Position numbers and translations under genes: made by a program
Shown: positions 1-6,919 of the stretch, piece by piece
Layout: every line of letters starts with the position of its first letter
Position numbering within the stretch: position 1 is the stretch's first letter
Origin: an uncultured Caulobacteraceae bacterium
GTDB taxonomy: Bacteria > Pseudomonadota > Alphaproteobacteria > Caulobacterales > TH1-2
Direction: 5' to 3'
Length of the DNA: 9,266 nucleotides
Assembly: GCA_937967425.1 (NCBI GenBank)
Contig: CALBST010000027.1
Location: 1 to 9,266 of the forward strand
The notes under the pieces: generated by a model
Told to the model about the DNA's origin: nothing
Databases searched by the model: none
What the model saw: the letters and a program-made list of their open reading frames with translations, nothing else

Positions 1-1512
1 GTAAGCGTCGCGCAGTTCGCGCTTCAGGATTTTGCCGATGTGGCTGCGCGGCAGCTCGTCGATCAGTTCGACGGCGCTGAGGCGCTGGGTTTTGCCGAGC
101 CGCTCGTTGGCGAAGCTCTTGATCGCGTCCGCATCGGCGCCGCGGGAGACAACGAACGCCACCGGCGTTTCGCCCCAATCCGCGCTCGGCACGCCGACGA
201 CGGCGACATCCGCGACATCGGGATGTTGCCGCAACACCGCTTCGAGATCGCTCGGATAGATGTTGAAGCCGCCGGAAATGATCATGTCCTTCTTGCGGTC
301 CATGAGCTCGACGAAGCCATCGGCATCGAAGCGGCCGACATCGCCGGTGCGGATGAAGGCTAGGCCCTCGGGAGAAATCCACGTCGCGGCGTCTGTTTGC
401 TCTTTGCGATTGTGATAGCCGCTCATGACCAGCTCGGATCGTCCCACCAGTTCGCCGATCTCGCCGCGCGGCAGTTCGTGGCCCGCTTCATCAATGACAC
501 GGATGTCGTGGCCCGGCGCCGGCTGGCCCACGGTGTGCAGCTTATCGGGATGTACGTGCGCGATCAGCACGCAGGTGCCGCCACCCTCGGTCATGCCAAA
601 ATATTCAACCAGACCGCCCGGCCAACGTTTCAGCACGTCGGCTTTCAGCGCTGCCGAGAACGGCGCCGAGGTGCAGAATTTCATCTGGAACGATGAGAGA
701 TCGTACGAGTCGAAATCCTCGCGCGCCATCAGGCGCGAGTATTGAACCGGCACCAGCATTGTATGTGTGACACGGTATTTTTGCGCGAGTTCGAGATACT
801 GGCCCGCATCGAACTTCTTCATCAGCACAACCGTGCCGCCCCAAGCGAGCGCGGGGAAGAAACTCACGAGCGTCGTGTTCGAATAGAGCGGCGTGGAGAG
901 CAGCGTTACGGCGTTCGGACCATACCCCATCGGCACGGCGCGCATCACATGTCCAAAGCGCATACCGAAGCTCTGCACAATGCCCTTCGGCGTCCCCGTC
1001 GTGCCGGACGAGTAGATGATGTTGAAGGGCATGTCCTCTGTGATCGTCACCGGCGCCGGCTTTGCGCCCTCGGGCGCGATGAACTGATCGAGGGCCGTAC
1101 CCGGCGCGCCGTCATCAAGCCTAACGATCTTCGCTTTGATGGCGCTGACGCGATCGCCAAGTGCGTCAGCGACGCTGCTATCGAGAAAGAAGACCTTGGC
1201 GCCGCAATCGGCGACCATGTCGATGATACTGTCGGGTGTTGAGGAGGGCGCGATCGGCGCCACGGCCACACCCGCACGGAGCGCGCCAAGAAACACTGTT
1301 GCGTAAGCAATGGAGGTCGCCGCGCAGATCGCGATGCTTTCGCCCGGCTCCAGGCCGTCGCGCTGTAACGCCGCCGCGAGGCGATCCATTGCTGCGTCGA
1401 GAGCGCCGTAGAGAAGGCGCGTATCGTCCTGAATGAGCGCCGCGCGTTCGGGCGCTTCCTCGGCGCGCGCGCGGATCATCTCTGGCAGCGGGATGAAGGT
1501 CTCTTCGCTCAC
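1..1512 (-). CDS. Acyl-CoA synthetase / AMP-dependent ligase (3' end cut by window edge)
   Basis: This is a class I adenylate-forming enzyme that activates a carboxylic (probably fatty) acid with ATP and transfers it to CoA. I translated 504 codons with no stop before the edge. The phosphate-binding loop YSSGTTGTPKG is at about residues 167-177. The YFGMTEG motif is at 304-310, the ribose-binding RTGD at 388-391, the hinge DRKKDMIISGGFNIYP at 405-420, and the catalytic lysine in HIGKILKREL is K494. All core motifs are present, so only a few C-terminal residues should be missing. I chose the GTG at 1512 because GGGAG (1525-1521) lies 8 bases upstream. The TTG at 1518 is too close to that site, and an internal ATG (residue 14) is possible but less well placed. 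The gene starts 2 bp after the cupin stop codon, so translation is probably coupled. Substrate chain length cannot be read from the sequence. Confidence 0.93.
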   Translation of the reverse strand, partial: MSEETFIPLPEMIRARAEEAPERAALIQDDTRLLYGALDAAMDRLAAALQRDGLEPGESIAICAATSIAYATVFLGALRAGVAVAPIAPSSTPDSIIDMVADCGAKVFFLDSSVADALGDRVSAIKAKIVRLDDGAPGTALDQFIAPEGAKPAPVTITEDMPFNIIYSSGTTGTPKGIVQSFGMRFGHVMRAVPMGYGPNAVTLLSTPLYSNTTLVSFFPALAWGGTVVLMKKFDAGQYLELAQKYRVTHTMLVPVQYSRLMAREDFDSYDLSSFQMKFCTSAPFSAALKADVLKRWPGGLVEYFGMTEGGGTCVLIAHVHPDKLHTVGQPAPGHDIRVIDEAGHELPRGEIGELVGRSELVMSGYHNRKEQTDAATWISPEGLAFIRTGDVGRFDADGFVELMDRKKDMIISGGFNIYPSDLEAVLRQHPDVADVAVVGVPSADWGETPVAFVVSRGADADAIKSFANERLGKTQRLSAVELIDELPRSHIGKILKRELRDAY

Positions 1513-1514
1513 GC

Positions 1515-1865
1515 TCAAATCTCCCGTCGTGGAGCGGCCGTCGCTGGATCGCCGGTGTTCGGCGTGCCCTTCGGCTCAATCAGCAGCACATGGGTTTCTT
1601 CTTCGGCGAACGGCGCGTGTTCAATGCCTTTCGGCACCACAAAGATTTCGCCTGGTCCGACCGTCACATCGCCGTCACGCAGACGCATGATCATCTCGCC
1701 TTTCAGGACGAGAAAGAAGTCGTCGGTGTCCGCGTGCGCGTGCCAGGGAAACTGGCCCTGAAACTTCACCACCATCAGATCATGGCCGTTGAACGCGCCA
1801 ACGACGCGCGGCTGCCAGTGGCCTTCGAATTGTGAGAGCTTTTCGGCGAGGTTTATCTTGCTCAT
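1515..1865 (-). CDS. Small single-domain cupin protein
   Basis: This is a 116-residue protein with one cupin beta-barrel domain. Cupin motif 1 is FPWHAHADTDDFFLVLKGEM (about residues 39-58), which supplies metal ligands H42 and H44. The usual glutamate is replaced by aspartate (D48/D49). Motif 2 is GEIFVVPKGIEHAPF (72-86), with the third histidine H83, while the terminal Asn of the classic motif is absent. A metal-binding site is therefore plausible, but the reaction is unknown. Such small cupins can be isomerases, dioxygenases or sugar/ligand sensors. A longer in-frame start at 1940 exists, but the extra 25 residues lie inside the RNase D gene and look like a shadow, so I start at the ATG whose bases overlap the RNase D stop (ATGA). 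The stop is 2 bp before the acyl-CoA synthetase start, suggesting a joint role or simple co-expression. Confidence 0.87.
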   Translation of the reverse strand: MSKINLAEKLSQFEGHWQPRVVGAFNGHDLMVVKFQGQFPWHAHADTDDFFLVLKGEMIMRLRDGDVTVGPGEIFVVPKGIEHAPFAEEETHVLLIEPKGTPNTGDPATAAPRREI

Positions 1866-2515
1866 GCGTGAGCGAAGATATCCGTCTCTTCCCAGCCGGC
1901 AAGGTCGAGCGCCGCACGGGTCGGCAGGAAATCGAAGCACGATTGCGCGATCTCGGTGCGGCCCTCGCGCACCAGCATCGCATCGAGCCGTTCCTTCAAC
2001 GCGTGCAGGTGCAGGACGTCAGAGGCCGCGTAAGCGAGCTGTTGATCGGTGAGCTCCGGCGCACCCCAATCGCTCGATTGCTGATCCTTGGAAATATCGC
2101 GGCCGAGCACTTCCTTGGTGAGGTCCTTGAGGCCGTGCCGATCCGTGTAGGTCCGCACCAATTTGGAAGCGATCTTGGTGCAATAGAGCGGCGTGGTGAT
2201 GATCGACAGATCGCGCATGAACATGGCGATGTCGAAGCGGGCGAAGTGGAAAATCTTCAGCCGCTGTGGGTCGGTCAGCACGCGCTTGAGGTTTGGTGCG
2301 TTATAGGTGGCGCGGTCGAACTGCACCAAGTGCGCCTCGGGACCGCCGTCCGAAATCTGAACCAGGCAGAGCGGATCGCGGATGAGCGAGAGCCCCATGG
2401 TCTCGCTATCGACCGCAACCGGGCCGTTGAAGCTCACGCTATCGGGCAGGTCGCCCTTGTGCAGATGCACCGCGACGTTCTTGCCATCAACCGTGAGAGA
2501 GAGTTTTCGTGTCAT
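1862..2515 (-). CDS. Ribonuclease D-like 3'-5' exonuclease (short form, DEDDy)
   Basis: This is a 217-residue RNase D-family exonuclease, expected to trim RNA 3' ends such as those of tRNA precursors. All DEDDy residues can be seen: Exo I VDSET (D36, E38), Exo II HFARFD (H90-D95), and Exo III YAASD (Y162, D166). The segment TKIASKLVRTYTDRHGLKDL and the later KDQQSSDWG block are typical of this family. It is much shorter than E. coli Rnd (about 375 residues) because the two C-terminal HRDC domains are absent. This short form is common in alphaproteobacteria, so it is not a truncation. The classical HNA of Exo II is replaced by HFA, also usual in this group. The ATG at 2515 has no clear Shine-Dalgarno sequence. 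The gene follows the receptor gene by 45 bp and overlaps the cupin by 4 bp. Confidence 0.92.
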   Translation of the reverse strand: MTRKLSLTVDGKNVAVHLHKGDLPDSVSFNGPVAVDSETMGLSLIRDPLCLVQISDGGPEAHLVQFDRATYNAPNLKRVLTDPQRLKIFHFARFDIAMFMRDLSIITTPLYCTKIASKLVRTYTDRHGLKDLTKEVLGRDISKDQQSSDWGAPELTDQQLAYAASDVLHLHALKERLDAMLVREGRTEIAQSCFDFLPTRAALDLAGWEETDIFAHA

Positions 2516-2560
2516 GGAGCGCGGGATTAGTCCAATTCCGGCCCATGCGCCAGTGCGGCG

Positions 2561-4534
2561 CTACCGCCGCAGCGCGATGCCCAATCGGAAGGCGCGGGGC
2601 GGGCCAAAACTTTCAGTGCCGTCCGCCGTTTCGGCGGTCTCGATATCTGCGTCCAGCGCATTGTCCAGGGCCACAAAGGCCGAGACGCCGCCATGCAGCC
2701 GCTGCTCGGCGCGCAGATCGAGCGCTGCCGCCGCATCGAGTTCACGCATATTCAGATCGTCCTCGAACCGTGCGCTTTCATAGATGAGCGCCGCGGAGAG
2801 CGTTGTGCCGGCGAGCACCCGCCATTCAAGCCCGGCGCTGGCGCTCCATTCCGGCGACTGCGCCGGCCGCAAACCAGAGAGCGGTCCACCGTCGAACGCG
2901 GCGTCGGTATAGTTCAGCGCCACGCGCCAGCCGACGCGCTCGCTCCAATCGCCCTGCGCCTGCGCCTCAACGCCAAAGGCTTCGATGACACCCGCATTCT
3001 GACGCTGCCGATAGGCGCCGCCCGCTGGCACGAACACGCCAGGGGGAAAGGTCCCTGGTCCGGCGCCGAGCGTGACGTTGACGATCGCATCCTCAAGCCG
3101 CGTCGCGAACAGGCCCGCGTCCCAGGACCAAGAGCCATGCGCACCGCCGGCGCCGAAATCGACACCGAGAATGTGTTCCGGTTCGAGCGCCGCGTTTGCT
3201 TCGGTGACGTCATTACCGACACGGAAGGGGCGGTGGAGTTCGTTCAAGGTCGGCGGGCGGAAGCCAGCGTAGGCCGCGCTGCGCACGAACAGATCGCCAA
3301 ACGCACGGCGCACGCCGAAACGCGCTGTCGGGGCGACGGTCTCTGTATCTTCCGGCGCAAACTCCAGCACAGGCGCGCCTGTGGCGATGAGCCGTTCGAT
3401 GCGGCTGCCGTCCCAAGCGCGATAGATGTCCGCACGCGCGCCGCCGGTGAACAGCCATGGGCCGATTTCGCGCCAGCCTTCAACATAAGCGCCTGCCGTC
3501 AGCGTTCGCCCGCCGGCGATGCGATTGCGCGTGAATTGGCCGCCGCTGAACGAGAACCGCTCGCGCGTCTCGCCATCAGCCGTGCGCAGATCGGCGCCGA
3601 TCTCGACACCGTAAGCGTCGCCGGTCCAGCGCACGGCCGCGTTGCCGCCCCAGCCGAAGGCCGGCGTCTCGTATTGTTCGTTCGCGGGCGTTGTGGCGCT
3701 GCGGTCCGGTGCTGTCGATACGGAGGTGTTGTAGAGATCGGACGTCATCGCCCAGGCCTGCACGCGCCACGCGACATCGCCCGCGGGCGCGGCGAGAGTC
3801 AGGCTCAAGCTCGAACCATCTGAAACGGACTCCGCGCCAACCAAACCTGCGCCACGGCTTTCAGAATAGCCGCCGATGCGCGCTGAAAGCGTACGCTCGC
3901 CGTCGCGCCACTCAGCGCGCGCGACGCCCGCCACCGAGTCGGACCACACCGGCGCGTCCGCAGCGCCACGTCCAACGCGCACCGGTATCCAGCCATCGTC
4001 CTGCTGCGCCGCCGCCGCCAGCATGAACGACCATGCTTCGCCTTGCGCTTCGCCAACGCCCGTGGCGCGCCATTGCCCGCGCTCGCCGCCTTCGAGTGAA
4101 AGCACCACGCCTTCGCGGCGCCGCTCATCGAGCTGCACCGTGCCGGTCAACGCGCCCGCGCCATAAGGCCCTGCGCCAGCGCCGCGCAGCACGGTAGCGT
4201 TCTGAATCGTCTCCGGCGGGACAGCGCCCCAGATTACCCAACCGCCGAACGGATCGTTGAGCGGCTGGCCATCGAGCGTCACCAGAGCGCGCCCGGCGCC
4301 GGAGGGCGCAGAGGCGCGAATGGAGAGGCCCTGGATCGTCGGATTCGCGGCGGCGCTGTCGTTGCGGCGGAATGTCGAGACGCCGGGCGCGCTGCGCAGC
4401 GCTTCATCCAACCGTGTCGCGGTTTCAAGCACGACAGGATCGATTTCAAACGCCGAATAGGCAGCCTCGCCCGCCGCCTCGGTTAAGCGCGGCGCGACGA
4501 TGACGATTTCTTCGTTCGCCGCCTGACATTCCAT
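2561..4534 (-). CDS. TonB-dependent outer-membrane receptor without a visible signal peptide
   Basis: This is a 657-residue TonB-dependent receptor, a beta-barrel that imports a ligand across the outer membrane using TonB/ExbBD energy. A TonB box EEIVIVAPRL lies at residues 8-17. The plug domain spans about 25-135 (LDEALRSAPGVSTFR, ALVTLDGQPLNDPFGGW, VLRGAGAGPYGAGALTGTVQ). The barrel follows and contains FRPPTLNELHRPFRVGND at 425-442. Length and domain order are normal, but the protein begins MECQAANEEIVIV with no hydrophobic export signal. An in-frame stop at 4594-4592 leaves no room for one upstream, and no other start codon precedes the ATG. The C-terminus ends GIALRR rather than in the usual aromatic residue. 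The start overlaps the upstream lipoprotein stop as TGATG, so translation probably depends on reinitiation. The ligand is unknown; a peptide or metal complex is a guess from the neighbouring peptidase. Confidence 0.9.
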   Translation of the reverse strand: MECQAANEEIVIVAPRLTEAAGEAAYSAFEIDPVVLETATRLDEALRSAPGVSTFRRNDSAAANPTIQGLSIRASAPSGAGRALVTLDGQPLNDPFGGWVIWGAVPPETIQNATVLRGAGAGPYGAGALTGTVQLDERRREGVVLSLEGGERGQWRATGVGEAQGEAWSFMLAAAAQQDDGWIPVRVGRGAADAPVWSDSVAGVARAEWRDGERTLSARIGGYSESRGAGLVGAESVSDGSSLSLTLAAPAGDVAWRVQAWAMTSDLYNTSVSTAPDRSATTPANEQYETPAFGWGGNAAVRWTGDAYGVEIGADLRTADGETRERFSFSGGQFTRNRIAGGRTLTAGAYVEGWREIGPWLFTGGARADIYRAWDGSRIERLIATGAPVLEFAPEDTETVAPTARFGVRRAFGDLFVRSAAYAGFRPPTLNELHRPFRVGNDVTEANAALEPEHILGVDFGAGGAHGSWSWDAGLFATRLEDAIVNVTLGAGPGTFPPGVFVPAGGAYRQRQNAGVIEAFGVEAQAQGDWSERVGWRVALNYTDAAFDGGPLSGLRPAQSPEWSASAGLEWRVLAGTTLSAALIYESARFEDDLNMRELDAAAALDLRAEQRLHGGVSAFVALDNALDADIETAETADGTESFGPPRAFRLGIALRR

Positions 4535-6324
4535 CAGCGCGCGCCGTCCAGCGCCTCGTAGGTGACGATCGTGAAGCGCGTGCGTTCGCTCTCACGCATA
4601 CGCTGCGCGATCACTTCGTGGAGGTCGGGCCGCCATGTCGTCCAGCGTTCGACGAAAGCGTTGGCGGCGTTGCGGTCGCCGGCGCGCTGGATGGCGAGCA
4701 CCTCACGCAGCAGGCTGGTCACGGCTTCGGGATAGCGCCGGTAATCGATCCGCAGCCGGCCATCTTCGAACCGAAGTGCGCCGCGTTCCATGAACCAGTT
4801 CCACTGGATCAGCTGCATGGTGTTGTAGGCCTGTTCGCGCCGCGGCCTATTCTTCTGCAACACGCGCCGGATGCCTGAGGCATAGATGCCGCGCAACTGC
4901 GCTTCAGTGATCCGCCCGCGCTGTTGCAGAATCCGCGCTGACGTGAGCGACACCAGATCCGCCTTCATTTCTTCCAGCAGATCGGCGGTGTCTTCCAGCG
5001 CGACGTCGAGATCGCGGCCGTCCGCCGTTTGATCGACGCCGAGATAGTGGCCGATCTCGTGCCAGAGGGTGCGATAGAAGCCGCTTTCGGGGGTGAGATC
5101 GTTGGCTTGTGATTCAATCACAGCCGCCGCGAACGCACGGTGTGTCTCGGCGAAGATATCGTCGTTCAGCAGGATGTTGCCGCGCATCAGGATCGTGCGC
5201 CCGTACTGGCGCGCCAGATACGCTTCGTTCGGCAGGATCGTCGCCGTATTGGCGCCCCGCGCCTGGCCGAAATCAGCGATGATGTTGTAAACGCCGACAG
5301 GAATGTCGCTGCGCACTTCGCGGTGGTGTGTATAGGGCAGCGCATTTTCGACTGTTTGAATGTCTTGCAGCGCCGCCTGCAGTTCGGCGCTGCGGGCCTG
5401 GTCTCGCACCAGAAGCGAGAGCGAGAAGAACGTCTTCACGCCGTAGAGCGCATCGTCGTAGGTCTCATACGAACCGATTTGCGCATTGAGATTGCCGGTG
5501 AAATTGCCCGTCACCCAGGCCGCGTCGCCGCCTTCGTAATCGTCCGCAAGCAAATCCCGCGCTCTGAGGCGCAAATAGCGCGCGAACGCCGGATCGCCGC
5601 TCTCGACGGCGTCCGCTGCCGCGTTCAGCCGTTCGTTGATGAACAGGATATCGTGCGCGTACGCGACCGAGTAGGGCAGTGCGAGATAGGTCTGTTCGGT
5701 TTGCAGGCGCTGGCGCAGTCCAGGGTGCAGCGTGTCCAGCACCGGGTGATGATCCAGCACCATCAGCGCGTGCGCGCGGTTTTCCGGCGTCGCTTCCACA
5801 ACAACGCTGCGATCATCCATCAAAGTGGCGCGGCGGTCCGGGTTGGCGGCGAGGAAAGCGTCCATTGTCTCGCGCGTCGTGCCGGCGGGATAGATGTTGC
5901 GCGCCGGCGTCTCGGGCGACACCGAGAGGAACGGCTCGCGGGTGTTGTCGAGCGTCGTCGCGATCGGCCCCGAGTTCATGCGGAAGAGGTCGTTCTCGCG
6001 CGTGAGTTCGGGATGCGCCGCTACATAAGCCGCAGCCGCCAAGCCCTGGGGATGCCGCTGGGCGATATAGAGCCGGTGCAAGCGCTCGCCGGCTTGCAGC
6101 AACTCGTCGACCGCGACACGTTCGCCCGGGGTCAGCGCCGAAAGATCGGGTGCGAGGTGCAGGCGCTGCGTCCGTTGCAGGATTGCGTCCGCGCGGGCGG
6201 GCTCAAGGGCGGGCGCGATGCCGGCGGTTGAGATGGCGCCGTGGTGCTCGGCGGCGGGTGGGGTGGCGCAGGCGGCGAGGCCCCCAGTTGCAATTAGGGC
6301 TAGGGCAAAGCTCAGGTTTCTCAT
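4534..6324 (-). CDS. Lipoprotein zinc metallopeptidase, M49/DPP III-like (NUDT3-type)
   Basis: This is a 596-residue protein with a lipoprotein signal: MRNLSFALALIATGGLAAC has a basic start, a hydrophobic core and lipobox LAAC with acylated C19. Residue +2 is Ala, not Asp, which favours the outer membrane by the E. coli rule. The catalytic region has HEIGHYLG (422-429) followed by LEEMKAD (450-456), matching the HEXXH...EE(x)KAD zinc site of M49-like proteins such as the NUDT3-type DPP III-like domain. A further family-like segment is GSYETYDDALYGVK (284-297). E423 should be catalytic; H422, H426 and E451 or E452 are likely zinc ligands. The predicted role is hydrolysis of peptides at the envelope, but some M49-like members have no shown peptidase activity. 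AAGGGC just before the ATG is a close, weak ribosome site; the signal peptide fixes the start. It heads the leftward block. Confidence 0.82.
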   Translation of the reverse strand: MRNLSFALALIATGGLAACATPPAAEHHGAISTAGIAPALEPARADAILQRTQRLHLAPDLSALTPGERVAVDELLQAGERLHRLYIAQRHPQGLAAAAYVAAHPELTRENDLFRMNSGPIATTLDNTREPFLSVSPETPARNIYPAGTTRETMDAFLAANPDRRATLMDDRSVVVEATPENRAHALMVLDHHPVLDTLHPGLRQRLQTEQTYLALPYSVAYAHDILFINERLNAAADAVESGDPAFARYLRLRARDLLADDYEGGDAAWVTGNFTGNLNAQIGSYETYDDALYGVKTFFSLSLLVRDQARSAELQAALQDIQTVENALPYTHHREVRSDIPVGVYNIIADFGQARGANTATILPNEAYLARQYGRTILMRGNILLNDDIFAETHRAFAAAVIESQANDLTPESGFYRTLWHEIGHYLGVDQTADGRDLDVALEDTADLLEEMKADLVSLTSARILQQRGRITEAQLRGIYASGIRRVLQKNRPRREQAYNTMQLIQWNWFMERGALRFEDGRLRIDYRRYPEAVTSLLREVLAIQRAGDRNAANAFVERWTTWRPDLHEVIAQRMRESERTRFTIVTYEALDGAR

Positions 6325-6433
6325 GCCCTTGCGCCTAGCATGCGGGCGGGCCTCCTCCCACCCCGAAGCGATCAGAGGGTGAAGTTGACGGCCAGTCGCC
6401 TCTCCCTTAAACCCCGCCGACTTCTACCCCAGT
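6325..6433. other. Divergent intergenic region
   Basis: About 109 bases separate the leftward peptidase block from the rightward tRNA block, so promoters for both directions should lie here. A good rightward promoter candidate is visible (see separate entry). For the leftward direction I looked for -35/-10 pairs and found nothing convincing; TGCTAGGC near 6341-6334 could be a weak -10, but it has no partner. A GGAGGAGG run on the minus strand (about 6357-6350) is too far from the peptidase ATG to be its ribosome site. No open reading frame here looks real. Confidence 0.6.
6385..6413 (+). promoter_or_regulatory. Predicted housekeeping promoter for tRNA-Leu
   Basis: The -35 element TTGACG at 6385-6390 is followed at 16-17 bases by TTAAAC/TAAACC (6407-6413). 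This resembles the alphaproteobacterial housekeeping promoter pattern seen at stable-RNA genes. Transcription would begin near 6420, giving a leader of roughly 14 bases before the tRNA 5' end at 6434. The same promoter could also drive the HIRAN and membrane-protein genes, as no terminator is seen after the tRNA. The assignment is from pattern only. Confidence 0.6.
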
Positions 6434-6520
6434 GCCCGGATGGCGGAATTGGTAGACGCACCAGCTTCAGGTGCTGGCGCTCGCAAGGGCGTGGAGGTTC
6501 GAGTCCTCTTCCGGGCACCA
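6434..6520 (+). tRNA. tRNA-Leu (anticodon CAG)
   Basis: This is an 87-base class II tRNA with CCA encoded. The acceptor stem GCCCGGA (6434-6440) pairs with TCCGGGC (6510-6516), with discriminator A at 6517 and CCA at 6518-6520. The anticodon stem CCAGC/GCTGG encloses loop TTCAGGT, giving anticodon CAG at 6468-6470, which reads leucine CUG codons, abundant in this GC-rich genome. A long variable arm lies at about 6478-6491, as expected for leucine. The T arm has GGAGG/CCTCT around loop TTCGAGT (6498-6504). All arms are intact. The next gene starts only 24 bases after the CCA, so the tRNA may be the first element of a tRNA-mRNA transcript. Confidence 0.97.
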
Positions 6521-6547
6521 TCCTACGCGCGATGCAGAGGTAGGATG
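6519..6547 (+). repeat. Perfect 8-bp inverted repeat joining tRNA 3' end to HIRAN start codon
   Basis: CATCCTAC (6519-6526) is exactly complementary to GTAGGATG (6540-6547), with a 13-base loop (6527-6539). The left arm uses the last two bases of the tRNA CCA. The right arm contains the first ATG of the HIRAN gene (6545-6547), and the candidate ribosome site AGAGG (6536-6540) sits at the loop/stem border. There is no T-run afterwards, so it does not look like an intrinsic terminator. In RNA the hairpin could hide the start codon; this role is inference. Confidence 0.6.
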
Positions 6548-6919
6548 ATGCTTATCAAGATCGATGGCCCCGGGACGTTTTCCGTCGAAGTCGTCGGCGT
6601 CTCGCGGCGCCAGCAGGTGATTGGCGCGATTGTCGAAGCGTATGGCCGCAGTGGCCGCACCGTGACGACCGACGCGCTGCTCGTTCTTGAGCCGGAGAAT
6701 CCGCACGATCCCAACGCCGTGCGCGTTGAGATCGATGGCGCCCTCATCGGCTATCTCTCTCGCGAAAACGCCGCCCGTTATCGCGCCGATCTCGCAGCCG
6801 CCGGCACGCCCGCCGCTACCGTGCAATGCAAAGCCCGCATCGTCGGGGGCTTTGAAACCGCAAGCGGCGAACGCGCCCATTTCGGCGTGCGGCTCGATTT
6901 ACCGGCAATCTCGTCATGA
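6545..6919 (+). CDS. Stand-alone HIRAN-domain protein
   Basis: This is a 124-residue protein consisting essentially of one HIRAN domain. The core is recognisable as LVLEPENPHDPNAVRVEIDG (47-66) followed by ALIGYLSRENAARYR (66-80), the NPxDxNAV...GYLxR pattern of the family. HIRAN domains in Rad5/HLTF helicases bind 3' ends of single-stranded DNA. Small bacterial stand-alone versions exist, but their role is largely unknown. No nuclease, helicase or membrane segment is present. Two ATG codons in tandem (6545 and 6548) are possible starts; AGAGG (6536-6540) is 7 bases before the second and 4 before the first. The frame stays open back through the tRNA to 6440, but that part is tRNA sequence and not coding. 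The stop overlaps the next gene's start (ATGA), implying coupled translation. Function in this cell is not established. Confidence 0.85.
   Translation: MMLIKIDGPGTFSVEVVGVSRRQQVIGAIVEAYGRSGRTVTTDALLVLEPENPHDPNAVRVEIDGALIGYLSRENAARYRADLAAAGTPAATVQCKARIVGGFETASGERAHFGVRLDLPAISS

Noticed and set aside
1866..1940. Upstream in-frame start for the cupin (25 extra residues)
   Set aside because: The extension lies within RNase D codons and has no cupin-like or signal-like character; the ATGA overlap start is better.
2693..3823. 376-codon open frame on the plus strand opposite the TonB receptor
   Set aside because: It is the antisense shadow of a GC-rich gene: Arg/Ala/Gly-rich with no domain, while the minus-strand receptor has clear family motifs.
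4534..4600. Programmed -1 frameshift fusing the peptidase and receptor into one protein
   Set aside because: The frames would allow it, but no slippery heptamer or downstream structure is seen at the junction; simple reinitiation at TGATG explains the layout.
5140..6231. 363-codon open frame on the plus strand opposite the peptidase
   Set aside because: It has low-complexity Arg/Val/Ala-rich composition, no start context and no motif; the opposite strand encodes the zinc motif and lipobox.
6434..6520. tRNA-Leu as an integration site for a mobile element
   Set aside because: No integrase gene, direct repeat of the tRNA 3' end, or foreign composition is visible in the flanking sequence.
6440..6544. 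Longer version of the HIRAN gene starting inside the tRNA (159 residues)
   Set aside because: The extra 35 codons are mostly tRNA-Leu sequence. The HIRAN core starts after the ATG pair at 6545/6548, which has a ribosome site.
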